Of a DNA stretch of 64,000 bases, positions 15,533-23,690 are shown one piece after another. The position numbers and the translations under genes are program-made. Within the stretch, counting starts at the first letter, position 1; each line of letters begins with the position of its first letter. Source of the stretch: an uncultured Verrucomicrobia subdivision 3 bacterium (GTDB lineage Bacteria > Verrucomicrobiota > Verrucomicrobiia > Limisphaerales > UBA11358); contig CAIXUZ010000077.1 of the NCBI GenBank assembly GCA_903922735.1, positions 27,802 through 91,801 of the forward strand. The letters are read 5' to 3'. The notes below the pieces were generated by a model. The model searched no databases, had not been told where the DNA came from, and saw only the letters and a program-made list of their open reading frames with translations.

Positions 15533-16257
15533 GCTTCAAAAATCACGCTGACAATGCCCAGCAGCAAACCGACGATAACCGCGAACATTTTCCCGACGGG
15601 AAAACGATGGTGATCTTCGCTCTCGAATAAAATCGTTGTCGAAATATGCATGAAAATGCCAATGACAACGGCCATCAAGTAACGCGAATAAACCGCTAGA
15701 CCGGTGCAACTGCTGACGAACATCCCGACCGGGGCCATGATCGCGAAGAGTCCGATACACAGGAGCGCGGAGGATTTCTTCATGCCGCTTTGCAACAACA
15801 TTCCGAGCAGGGCAATGGAGATGGGATAATTATGCACCACCACGCTAACGAGCAGAAAATGATGCGCTGAGAGATCATGCGCGGTCTGGTGCGCCGGCGA
15901 TTTGCCAAGCGCAAGCGCTTCAACAAAAGCATGAAGGCAAAGCCCGGCCAGGATGCCGAAAGCCATGCGCCCTTGAATTTCATGGGCATGCCCGTGCTCA
16001 ATGCCCATGGAGATGGAATCCATGGCGATTTGGAGAAAAAAACCGAACAGGATGAAGCCGCCAATCAGCAGCGGCTTGAGCGCAACGCCGGCCTCCGGCT
16101 CATATAAATCCGGCAACAAGTGCAGCATCACGAGCGCGATGAGATAGGCTCCAGTGAAAGCATTCAGCACTTTGACCCGCCGGGCATCAGTCAAGCGCAG
16201 CCCGAAAACCGTCGCCACCCCCAAGGCGATGCTGGAAAGCAGAATGAAATAATCCAT
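15529..16257 (-). CDS. ZIP-family metal (zinc) transporter
   Basis: A 242-residue membrane protein with about eight helices. ZIP features are a His-rich loop (GIEHGHAHEIQG), the helix-4 motif CLHAFVEALALG and the helix-5 motif VVHNYPISIALLGM, which carry the metal-coordinating His and Glu positions. It imports zinc or related divalent metals across the cytoplasmic membrane. A 17-bp palindrome sits just upstream of its start and a Fur-family regulator follows in the same operon, indicating metal-responsive control. Confidence 0.88.
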   Translation of the reverse strand: MDYFILLSSIALGVATVFGLRLTDARRVKVLNAFTGAYLIALVMLHLLPDLYEPEAGVALKPLLIGGFILFGFFLQIAMDSISMGIEHGHAHEIQGRMAFGILAGLCLHAFVEALALGKSPAHQTAHDLSAHHFLLVSVVVHNYPISIALLGMLLQSGMKKSSALLCIGLFAIMAPVGMFVSSCTGLAVYSRYLMAVVIGIFMHISTTILFESEDHHRFPVGKMFAVIVGLLLGIVSVIFEA

Positions 16258-16283
16258 AAAATGCGCCGAATTAAAACCGACAA

Positions 16284-16300
16284 TTGCAAATCGTTTGCAA
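16284..16300. promoter_or_regulatory. Putative Fur/Zur-type operator upstream of the ZIP-regulator operon
   Basis: TTGCAAA-TCG-TTTGCAA is a perfect inverted repeat with a 3-bp centre, 27 bp upstream of the ZIP start. On the minus strand a TATATGG (-10-like) hexamer lies directly before it, so a bound repressor would cover the transcription start. The shape fits Fur-superfamily operators. Assignment to the adjacent regulator is inference. Confidence 0.6.
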
Positions 16301-16314
16301 CTAAACCATATAAA

Positions 16315-16352
16315 AAAGCCGCCTTGCCGAGCTTGCGTCCGGTAAGGCGGCA
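16315..16352 (-). terminator. Rho-independent terminator of the rpmG-rpsR operon
   Basis: On the minus strand GCCGCCTT-A-CCG pairs with CGG-C-AAGGCGGC across a loop of about 10 nt, followed by TTTTTT. It starts a few bases after the rpsR stop. The T-tract runs directly into the TATATGG promoter element of the ZIP operon. Confidence 0.85.
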
Positions 16353-16358
16353 GAAAAC

Positions 16359-16613
16359 TTACTTCATCAGCAACATCTGACGCGCGCGCTTGATGGCGGC
16401 GGTCATCCGACGCTGGTAAGGCGCAGGCAAGCCGGTGTATTTACGCGGCAGGATGCGGCCCTGATCGGTCACGAACGTGCGGAGCAGGTTCGTGTTTTTG
16501 TAGTCGAGCGCGTCAATGGTGAAGTCAATCTTCGGCTTCGGACGCGGGGTGCGGTTTTCGCGGGTGCCTTTGCCCCGCTTGTCAGATTTCTCGGTGTTGG
16601 TCTTGCGCGGCAT
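16359..16613 (-). CDS. rpsR: 30S ribosomal protein bS18
   Basis: An 84-residue basic ribosomal protein. The core IDFTIDALDYKNTNLLRTFV followed by GRILPRKYTG and QRRMTAAIKRARQMLL is diagnostic for S18, which pairs with S6 on the 30S platform. The extended N-terminus (KTNTEKSDKRGKGTRENRTP) is Lys/Arg-rich. It starts 3 bp after the rpmG stop and is followed by a strong terminator. Confidence 0.97.
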   Translation of the reverse strand: MPRKTNTEKSDKRGKGTRENRTPRPKPKIDFTIDALDYKNTNLLRTFVTDQGRILPRKYTGLPAPYQRRMTAAIKRARQMLLMK

Positions 16614-16616
16614 AAA

Positions 16617-16784
16617 TTATTTAATTTCTTTGTGCACCGTGTGACGGCGGAGGGCCGGATTGTATTTTTTAACTTCCAGCTTCTCCAACTGCAGTTTTTT
16701 GTTGCGGCTGGTGGTATAACGCGAAGGAGATTTGCCCTCCTTGCGGGCTTCGGTGCATTCAATGGTGATGGTTTCTCGGGCCAT
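16617..16784 (-). CDS. rpmG: 50S ribosomal protein bL33
   Basis: A 55-residue protein starting MARETITIECTEARKEG and continuing with SRYTTSRNKK, LEVKKYNPALRRH and VHKEIK, the L33 pattern. Only one Cys is present, so it is the zinc-free (C-minus) form. It lies between the DksA-like gene (3 bp) and rpsR (3 bp) in one operon. Confidence 0.95.
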   Translation of the reverse strand: MARETITIECTEARKEGKSPSRYTTSRNKKLQLEKLEVKKYNPALRRHTVHKEIK

Positions 16785-16787
16785 AAA

Positions 16788-17384
16788 TTATTCTTTCTCT
16801 TTATTTACTTTCGGTGATTCATCGGAATGTTCTTCGTCTTCGCCGTCCACGTCCGTGGTCGCGCCAACCGAATCAATCGTTCCCAGCGCGCCCAAACGAC
16901 GGGATTTCAAAGCGCCGTCGCGCTCCAACTGCGCTTGCGCATCCACCGTGAAGCGGGTCCAGGGAATCGCCTCCAGACGCGCCTTCGGTATTGACTTGCC
17001 GGTCAACTCGCAAACGCCATAAGTTTTCCGCTCGATGCGCTTGAGGGCTTCCTCGATTTCGTAAACCGCATCCTGGTCGGACGACAACAGGCTCAACGCA
17101 AAATCACGGTCAAAATTATCCGTGCCGGAATCCGCCATATGCAGGCTGTAACCGGCCATTTCCTGGGCTGACTCCTGAGCCAGGCCGCTCATCTGCTTTA
17201 CGAGCTGATCACGCAATTCGAGCAGATTGAGACAAAACTTCTGCCATTCCGGCTTGACCTTTTTCAGGTCCGGACCGGCGGTCTTTTTGGCCACAGGCCG
17301 GCCCAAAATCGCCGCCGAGGTGGCAATGGTTTTGGACTTGCCGCGCGGAGCGGCTTTCTTAATTACTTTTTTCTTGGCAGTCAC
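16788..17384 (-). CDS. DksA/TraR-like protein with degenerate zinc finger
   Basis: About 198 residues. A basic Ala/Lys N-terminus precedes a coiled-coil (WQKFCLNLLELRDQLVKQ...) and a TraR/DksA-type C-terminal block YGVCELTGKSIPKARLEAIP. Only one Cys of the usual C4 finger remains, as in the DksA2-like or YteA-like groups. The tail is very acidic (DVDGEDEEHSDES). Such proteins bind the RNA polymerase secondary channel, though function here is unproven. The GTG at 17384 is taken as start, with a TTG two codons upstream as alternative. It is first in the operon with rpmG and rpsR. Confidence 0.82.
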   Translation of the reverse strand: MTAKKKVIKKAAPRGKSKTIATSAAILGRPVAKKTAGPDLKKVKPEWQKFCLNLLELRDQLVKQMSGLAQESAQEMAGYSLHMADSGTDNFDRDFALSLLSSDQDAVYEIEEALKRIERKTYGVCELTGKSIPKARLEAIPWTRFTVDAQAQLERDGALKSRRLGALGTIDSVGATTDVDGEDEEHSDESPKVNKEKE

Positions 17385-17518
17385 AAACAAAATATTGGTT
17401 CAGGCCAAACTCATTGGCCGATGCTTCAAAGGGGCGGGAATGTAGCAAAGTGCGCCAAATAATCCACTATTATTTTTAGAGATTTTGCGAGGGGGCAAAA
17501 ATCAGCGGTGAAATCCAT

Positions 17519-18361
17519 TCATTTGGCCAGATGGATCCGGATTTCCGGGCGTTTTTCGATGCATGCATAGGCGTTGTGATTATGAATGCTTTCGAAATTT
17601 TCCGCCTCGACTTTATACCAGGTCACCAACGGATGCGCGTTGAGCCGCAACGCCACGTTGCGCACCAGGTCCTCGACGAACACCGGATTTTCATAGGCGC
17701 GCTCGGTCACCGCCTTTTCATCCTGCCGCTTGAGCAAGGCATAAAGCTCGGAACTCGCCGACGCCTCGATCATCTCAATGACTTCCTCGATCCAGATGAT
17801 CTGCTTGAACCGCAACGCCACCGTCACCTCCCCACGCTGGTTGTGCGCGCCATGTCTGGAAATCGCCTTGGAGCACGGGCACAGCGTCGTCACGTTCACT
17901 TTTACCGTCAGGACAAAATCGGTTTCCTGACCACACGCCGCCGCGTCAAATCGTGCGATATAATCCATCAAGCTTTCCTTGCGCGACACCGGTGATTTCT
18001 TGGACATGAAATATGGAAACTCCACTTCAATGTGCGACGTGGCGGAATGCAGCTTCTGCTGAAGCGACTGAAGGATACCCACGATGTTCTCCACATGAAT
18101 CACATCGCCATGCGCATTGAGCACCTCGACAAAACGGCTCATGTGTGTGCCCTTGAATTCCTTGGGCAAATCCACAAACATTCCGAGCGTCGCCACCGTG
18201 TTTTGCACCCGGCGAGTCCGGTCACGAACTTGAATCGGAAAACGCAACCCGCGCACGCCGACCTTGTCAATCCGCAGTTCCCGATGGTCGCGCTCGCTTT
18301 GTTTATCATCCAAATTCACCGCTGCCGTCGCTGTCGTCTTAGTTTTGCCGGTTCGAGCCAT
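17519..18361 (-). CDS. folE2: GTP cyclohydrolase FolE2 (type IB)
   Basis: A 280-residue enzyme of the FolE2/MptA family, which converts GTP to 7,8-dihydroneopterin triphosphate for folate, queuosine or pterin synthesis. Supporting blocks are VGVRGLRFPIQV, FVDLPKEFKGTHMSRF, the zinc-ligand motif TTLCPCSKAIS with catalytic Cys, and the C-terminal ENFESIHNHNAYA. FolE2 is the metal-flexible alternative to zinc-dependent FolE. The inner ATG (MARTGKTK) is preferred over an ATG nine codons upstream, and neither has a clear Shine-Dalgarno. queA, another deazapurine-pathway gene, lies in the window but is not linked. Confidence 0.95.
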   Translation of the reverse strand: MARTGKTKTTATAAVNLDDKQSERDHRELRIDKVGVRGLRFPIQVRDRTRRVQNTVATLGMFVDLPKEFKGTHMSRFVEVLNAHGDVIHVENIVGILQSLQQKLHSATSHIEVEFPYFMSKKSPVSRKESLMDYIARFDAAACGQETDFVLTVKVNVTTLCPCSKAISRHGAHNQRGEVTVALRFKQIIWIEEVIEMIEASASSELYALLKRQDEKAVTERAYENPVFVEDLVRNVALRLNAHPLVTWYKVEAENFESIHNHNAYACIEKRPEIRIHLAK

Positions 18362-18444
18362 GGGAAGAAAATAACAGCTTTGCCGCATTTGGCAAAAATG
18401 TTCGCTTGAAAATAAACCCGTTTTTGTCAGCCTGCGTCATCATC

Positions 18445-19359
18445 ATGAATTCCAAATTCATCGCCCAGCTGGGAATTCTCATCCTGCTCCAGATAAATAT
18501 TTTCGCCGGCACCATCCGGATTGCCACTTACAATGTCGAAACTTACCTCGACCAGCCGACTGAATCCCGCCACTTCGCCAAATCCGAAGCGGCCAAGGCA
18601 AAAATCTGCGAGTTGATTCACAACCTCAATCCTGACGTTATCGCCTTCGAAGAAATGGGCACCACCAACGCCCTGCTCGAATTACAGGGCCGGCTCAAAA
18701 GCAAAGGCCTTGATTTTCCTTTTTGGGAGCACGTTCAGGGCTATGACACCAATATCCACATCGCCATTTTGAGCCAGCTACCCATCATCGCCCGCCAGCC
18801 GCACACCAATGAAAATTTTCTCCTGGATGGACGGCGCTTCCGCGTCAGCCGCGGATTTGCCGAGGTGGAAATTCGCGCCGCCACCAATTTCACCTTCACC
18901 CTCATTGCCGCGCATTTAAAATCCCGCCGACCGATTGCCCAAGCCGACGAAAGCGAACTTCGTTTACAGGAAGCCAAAATTTTGCGCGGCATCGTGGACG
19001 AGAAATTTGCACGCAATCCAGACGCAAAGCTGGTCGTCCTGGGTGATTTCAACGATGTGAAAAATTCCGCATCCACCAAGGCAGTCATCGGACGCGGAAA
19101 ATTCAAACTCACCGACACGCGGCCCTCCGAGCGCAATGGAGACAATAGTCCCAGTGAAAATCCTCAACACGAACCGCGAGCCGTAACGTGGACGCATTAT
19201 TACGGACTAGAAGACACTTACTCGCGAATCGATTACATTTTTTTGAGCCCCGCGCTGACCCGCCACTGGGTAAAAGATGAAACTTATATCCCCACAATTT
19301 CCAACTGGGGCTCCGGCTCCGACCATCGCCTGATCACGGCCGCATTTTCAACCGATTAA
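18445..19359 (+). CDS. Secreted endonuclease/exonuclease/phosphatase (EEP) family protein
   Basis: A 304-residue protein with an N-terminal signal peptide (MNSKFIAQLGILILLQINIF). The EEP (DNase I-like) fold is supported by the Asn block IATYNVETYL, the catalytic Glu in IAFEEMG, LIAAHLKS, LGDFNDV and the C-terminal GSDHRLI. It could act on nucleic acids or phospho-sugars/lipids outside the cytoplasm. The ATG at 18445 gives a proper signal peptide, whereas the frame also opens at a TTG 13 codons earlier. It converges with ftsZ with a 10-bp gap. Confidence 0.88.
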   Translation: MNSKFIAQLGILILLQINIFAGTIRIATYNVETYLDQPTESRHFAKSEAAKAKICELIHNLNPDVIAFEEMGTTNALLELQGRLKSKGLDFPFWEHVQGYDTNIHIAILSQLPIIARQPHTNENFLLDGRRFRVSRGFAEVEIRAATNFTFTLIAAHLKSRRPIAQADESELRLQEAKILRGIVDEKFARNPDAKLVVLGDFNDVKNSASTKAVIGRGKFKLTDTRPSERNGDNSPSENPQHEPRAVTWTHYYGLEDTYSRIDYIFLSPALTRHWVKDETYIPTISNWGSGSDHRLITAAFSTD

Positions 19360-19369
19360 CACTGAAACT

Positions 19370-20584
19370 TTAATTCAACGGCACACCGCGCCGCAGAAAA
19401 GTCGGAATGTCCAAATCCTCGCCGTTGTGCTTGGTCGGCTCACTTTTGTCGAAACGCCCCTTGGAAATGATGTTCAAGGGCAATTGCGTCTGAATCAGCT
19501 TGTTGCCCGCCCGCCGCGTCCGTGAAACCAGGCGTGGCTGAGTAACTTCACGATGCGCGGCGACGGACGGATGCGCCGGGCGTGTTTCGGTTCGAGAGAT
19601 GGCACCAGACGCCGCAGCATTTTGTTTCGCAGCGATGACAGTGACGCAAAGTTTTTCCTTCAACACCGCGTCCACCCCGGCACCCATGATAATCTGCGCG
19701 TGACTGCACTGGCGTCTCACCTGTTCCATCACCCGGTTGACCTCAGCCATGCTCAAATCTTTTCCCGCCGTCAGGCTCACCAACACGGCGTCGGATTCCG
19801 ACAGGGCGCGGCCTTCGTCCAACAACGGATGGGCAAGGATTTTTTCCACCACTTCGCGGGCGCGACCCGGGCCGGCTCCCTCGACAAACGCAAAAACATT
19901 CTCCGCATGGCGGTCGCGAATGAGCGCACAGAGGTCAGAAAAATGAACTTGAATGAGCCCAGGTCGGGTGAGCAAATGCCACACACCGCGCACGCCTTCA
20001 ACCAGAAACCCACCCGTAAACTTGAAGGTTTCGACGAGACTGGTATTCTCATCAATCAGCTTGAATATTTTCTGGCTCGGCAGGCAAATCACACCATCGG
20101 CGGTGGATTTAAGCTGTTCCAGAGCGACCTGCGCCTGCGTTTCACGACGGTTGCCTTCACATTCAAACGGCAGCGTTACAAACGCCAATACCAATGCGCC
20201 CGCCTCGTGCGCCGCCTTAGCGAGCACCGGGCTGATGCCACTGCCCGCGCCGCCGCCAAGCCCAGCCAGGATAAAAACAACGTTTGCGCCTTCGCACGCG
20301 GTTTTGAGCGTGGAAAATTGCTCCTCGGCCAGCGCGCGGCCGCGGTCGGGGTCACCGCCAGAGCCAAGACCACGCATCAGGTGGTTTTCGAGATTGATTT
20401 TAACAGTGGCGGGCGAGGCGGCGAGGGCGGCGGCATCGGTATTGACGGCAGCGAATTGCGCGCCGGTGAATTCTGTCGCTGACAACGCGACGAGCAAGGC
20501 GTTACCCGCATTGCCCACGGCAAAGATTTTCACGGCCGGGGCGGACGATGTTTCCAAAAAAGAATTTTGTTCAATAGTTTCCAT
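19370..20584 (-). CDS. ftsZ: Cell division GTPase FtsZ, divergent
   Basis: A 404-residue tubulin-fold protein that should form the division ring. FtsZ identity rests on AVNTDAAAL, the PFECEGNRR segment after helix H5, and the C-terminal conserved peptide DLDIPTFLRRGVPLN that docks on FtsA. The tubulin signature normally reads G-G-G-T-G-T-G but is GGGAGSG here, and the N-terminal glycine loop is AVGNAGNALL rather than a poly-Gly loop. It is last in the dcw cluster. The start at 20584 (METIEQNS) follows the ftsA stop by 10 bp. Confidence 0.9.
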   Translation of the reverse strand: METIEQNSFLETSSAPAVKIFAVGNAGNALLVALSATEFTGAQFAAVNTDAAALAASPATVKINLENHLMRGLGSGGDPDRGRALAEEQFSTLKTACEGANVVFILAGLGGGAGSGISPVLAKAAHEAGALVLAFVTLPFECEGNRRETQAQVALEQLKSTADGVICLPSQKIFKLIDENTSLVETFKFTGGFLVEGVRGVWHLLTRPGLIQVHFSDLCALIRDRHAENVFAFVEGAGPGRAREVVEKILAHPLLDEGRALSESDAVLVSLTAGKDLSMAEVNRVMEQVRRQCSHAQIIMGAGVDAVLKEKLCVTVIAAKQNAAASGAISRTETRPAHPSVAAHREVTQPRLVSRTRRAGNKLIQTQLPLNIISKGRFDKSEPTKHNGEDLDIPTFLRRGVPLN

Positions 20585-20594
20585 AGCCAATCTT

Positions 20595-21806
20595 TCAGGT
20601 TCGTTGAAGGAAGCGGCCAATAAAGCCCTTGAAGAAAGGTCGCTCGCCGCGTTTTCGATTTTTAAGCGAGCCAAATTTCACCAGGCCGATGGCGGTGGCA
20701 AATTCCGGCTGGTCCAGCGCGGTGGTGAGGCCGCTGATGGCGCTGGCGTGGCCGGGGGCGACGTTCATCTGGAAAATATTTTCCGCCAGCGGCACGATGC
20801 CCGGCACACGCGAACAGCCGCCACAAAGAACAACGCCGGCGCGCAAGTAATTGGTGAGGCCAACCGTCTCGAGTTCCTGCGCGATGAGCCGGAAAATCTC
20901 TTCAAGACGCAACGACATGATGCGTTGCAGATGCTCGACATTGATGCGCTTGAGTTCGAGCCCCAGCTCGTTCGTAATGCTGATGGTCTGGCCTTTGGCC
21001 GCATCAGTGACCTGCGCGGAACCGTATTCAAGCTTCAGTTTTTCCGCGCGGCTCAACGGAACTTTCAAACCATAGGCAAGGTCATTGGAAACATGATCAC
21101 CGCCGACCGCCAGCACGCCGGAATGCCGGATGACCCCATCGAAATAAACCACGTATTCCGTTGTGCCACCCCCGATGTCTATGACCAGCGCGCCCATTTC
21201 CTTCTGCTCGTTGCCCAGCAGAGCGAGCGAGGTGGCAATGCCGTTGAAAACTATTTCGTCCACTTCCAGCGACGTGCCACGGACCAGCCGGATAATATTT
21301 TGCAGGCGGTTGGCGTGCCCGTGAATCACATGCATGTCCACTTCCAGCCGCGCGCCGAGCATCCCGACGGGATTCGTCACCCCTTCCTGGCCATCCACAA
21401 AAAAATGCTGGCGCACCGCGTGGATGACCGTGTTTTCGGCGGGCAGATTGATGGCCTTGGCGTTCTTAAGCACGTCGTCCACGTCGTCCGTGGAAATCTC
21501 ACGATCAGCGGAAACCACCGGATGCACGCCACGATTATTAAAGCCGCGGATGTGGCCACCACTCACGCCGAGATAAACGCTGCGAATCTCCACATCCGCC
21601 ATCTGCTCAGCCTCGAACACCGCCGCGCGTAAATCCTCCTCGACCTGTTCAGGGTTGATAATCTCGCCCTTGCGCACGCCGCGCGAGCGCGACTGACCCA
21701 AGCCGATAATGTTCAGTCCGCCTTCGGCAAGCTGCTCGCCAACGACCACGCAGATTTTCGAGGTGCCGATTTCGAGACCGGCAATGATGTTGGAATCGTC
21801 AAACAT
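20595..21806 (-). CDS. ftsA: Cell division protein FtsA
   Basis: A 403-residue actin-fold ATPase that tethers FtsZ to the membrane. Visible are the phosphate-1 motif AGLEIGTSKICVVVGE, the 1C domain (VYLGVSGGHIRGFNN), phosphate-2 DIGGGTTEYVVY, the adenosine motif GVVLCGGCSRVPGI and a C-terminal amphipathic membrane-targeting helix (FFKGFIGRFLQ). Its start overlaps the end of ftsQ by 8 bp, indicating coupled translation. Confidence 0.96.
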   Translation of the reverse strand: MFDDSNIIAGLEIGTSKICVVVGEQLAEGGLNIIGLGQSRSRGVRKGEIINPEQVEEDLRAAVFEAEQMADVEIRSVYLGVSGGHIRGFNNRGVHPVVSADREISTDDVDDVLKNAKAINLPAENTVIHAVRQHFFVDGQEGVTNPVGMLGARLEVDMHVIHGHANRLQNIIRLVRGTSLEVDEIVFNGIATSLALLGNEQKEMGALVIDIGGGTTEYVVYFDGVIRHSGVLAVGGDHVSNDLAYGLKVPLSRAEKLKLEYGSAQVTDAAKGQTISITNELGLELKRINVEHLQRIMSLRLEEIFRLIAQELETVGLTNYLRAGVVLCGGCSRVPGIVPLAENIFQMNVAPGHASAISGLTTALDQPEFATAIGLVKFGSLKNRKRGERPFFKGFIGRFLQRT

Positions 21807-22767
21807 TTTTTCTCCGGGGTTTCAAGGGTTTCACCGCTTTAGGCATAACACTTACCGGCGCGGCGCTGGCCATCATCCAGCGCACCGGCACATTGTTCAC
21901 CACGGCCAGATCCGCCGAGGCGATGTCGCCTTTGTTCGTTTGTTTTCCGTAATCATAAATCTCACGCCAGCGGCGCAACTGCTGCTCCATTTTGTCGAGG
22001 CCAAAGGTGATCTGGCTGCCCGACCCCGTCGTCGCCACCACCACACCGGGCGCGGAAACATCCAAACGCCGCAAATCCACCAACCCCGCCATCGGTGATT
22101 TGCTGAAGGCGACGATCAACTTGAGCGCCGCCTGCACCGGCGGCAATTCCACCCGCCGCCCCGGCTGCAATTGAAACGCATTCAACCCCGCGATCACAGG
22201 CAATTGTGAATTCACCTGCGCCAACGGCACCGTGCAAAGCCGCGAATCCAACGGCTGCATCACCATGCCATCGGCGTCGAGCTGAAAAATAGAAACGGCA
22301 ATCCCAGCCGCGCCATCGGCGCGCGGCACGTTGACTTGCGCAATCGCCTCACGCTCGGTCACGCGGATCTTCAAGGTGCGCGGCAGGACGCGCTCCACGG
22401 AAACAGAATCAATCACCGAGACCAATTCCAGATTGCGCTTTACCGCCGCGAGGTCGAGCCCGATAAGATTCGCGCCCGGTTTCACCCCCGTCCAGCGACG
22501 CAACTGGTCCGGTGCAATCACGCCATCCGTCTTCACATCAATTTGCTGGATGGCAAAATCGGCGTTCTGATAAACAAACGCATTGAGCACAACTTCGCCA
22601 GCGCGCCAGAGCAGATACAAGCCAAAGAAAGGCCCAGCCACCACGAGAAATAAAAACAACCCTAACCTCAACCGCGAAGCACGCACCTGATCGGAACGCA
22701 GCTTAACGTCCAGCACGTTGTGACGGTGCAGACGGCGGTTCTTGTTTTGTTCGCGCTTAAACCACAT
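21799..22767 (-). CDS. ftsQ: Cell division protein FtsQ/DivIB
   Basis: A 322-residue bitopic membrane protein. A basic cytoplasmic N-terminus (MWFKREQNKNRRLHRHNV) precedes one helix (about 36-60, LGLFLFLVVAGPFFGLYLLW) and a periplasmic POTRA domain (FAIQQIDVKTDGVIAPDQL...) plus FtsQ beta domain. It links the cytoplasmic and periplasmic parts of the divisome through FtsB/FtsL. The Lys/Arg-rich C-terminus (KPLKPRRKNV) is unusual. The ATG at 22767 fits gene position 5 bp after ddl, and the longer open frame upstream is antisense noise from ddl. Confidence 0.87.
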   Translation of the reverse strand: MWFKREQNKNRRLHRHNVLDVKLRSDQVRASRLRLGLFLFLVVAGPFFGLYLLWRAGEVVLNAFVYQNADFAIQQIDVKTDGVIAPDQLRRWTGVKPGANLIGLDLAAVKRNLELVSVIDSVSVERVLPRTLKIRVTEREAIAQVNVPRADGAAGIAVSIFQLDADGMVMQPLDSRLCTVPLAQVNSQLPVIAGLNAFQLQPGRRVELPPVQAALKLIVAFSKSPMAGLVDLRRLDVSAPGVVVATTGSGSQITFGLDKMEQQLRRWREIYDYGKQTNKGDIASADLAVVNNVPVRWMMASAAPVSVMPKAVKPLKPRRKNV

Positions 22768-22772
22768 TGATT

Positions 22773-23690
22773 TCAAGCGGCGATTGCCGCGTTCCGTTTC
22801 AACGCCAACTCCACCATTCGCTGGCAGAGTTCGGCAAAATTTATTCCCGCCGCCGCGGCGGCTTTCGGGAACAGGCTTGTTTCCGTCATGCCCGGCAGCG
22901 TGTTCACCTCCAGCACCATCGGCAAGCCATCCATGCGCACCATCACGTCCACCCGCGCATAATCGCGTCCACCCACCGCCTGAAACGCGGCGAGCGCAGC
23001 CTCCTGAATCCGCTTCGTCGTCCCGGCATCGAACTCGGCCGGACAAAAATATTTCGTCGCGCCCGGGGTATACTTGCTATGCGCGTCATAGACACCGTTG
23101 TCCGGGCGAACTTCGACCACCGGCATCGGTTTACCGTCAAGAATCCCCACCGTCGTCTCGCGCCCAAAGATCTTTTCCTCAACCAGAACTTCCGAGTCAT
23201 ATTTCAGGGACACCGCCAGCGCCGCCGACCAGTCCTCGAAGCGCTCAACAAATTGCAGTCCAACACTTGAACCCTGCCGCGACGGCTTCACGACCAACGG
23301 CACGCAAAAATTCTCCGGAAACGGCTCCGCCGCCGAATGCACCGTCAAAAATTTCGGCGTCGGCACGCCGGCTTGAATGCAACTTTGCTTTGTCAGCACC
23401 TTGTCGAACGCGACCCGGCTCGCCTCCGCGTCACAGCCGGTGTAAGGCACGCCCAGTTCGTCCAAACGCCTCTGAATCGTGCCGTCTTCGCCGTAAGTTC
23501 CATGCAGCGAGAGAAACACCACGTCGGTTGCCGCCGGCAAAATCCAGTCCGGTGGGCGCGGATCAAGCTCATGCACCGCATGGCCGAGCGAACGCAGCGC
23601 CTTTGCCACCGCCGCGCCGGAGCGCAACGAGATTTCGCGCTCCGCACTCGGACCGCCCAGCATCACGGTAAGGTTCAACTTCCGGCTCAT
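22773..23690 (-). CDS. ddl: D-alanine--D-alanine ligase
   Basis: A 305-residue ATP-grasp enzyme that makes D-Ala-D-Ala for MurF. Supporting motifs are LGGPSAEREISLRSG, the LHGTYGEDGTIQ loop, VKPSRQGSSVGL and the metal/ATP site EVNTLPGMTETSL. Length fits DdlB. Its start overlaps the murB stop by 4 bp. Confidence 0.96.
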   Translation of the reverse strand: MSRKLNLTVMLGGPSAEREISLRSGAAVAKALRSLGHAVHELDPRPPDWILPAATDVVFLSLHGTYGEDGTIQRRLDELGVPYTGCDAEASRVAFDKVLTKQSCIQAGVPTPKFLTVHSAAEPFPENFCVPLVVKPSRQGSSVGLQFVERFEDWSAALAVSLKYDSEVLVEEKIFGRETTVGILDGKPMPVVEVRPDNGVYDAHSKYTPGATKYFCPAEFDAGTTKRIQEAALAAFQAVGGRDYARVDVMVRMDGLPMVLEVNTLPGMTETSLFPKAAAAAGINFAELCQRMVELALKRNAAIAA

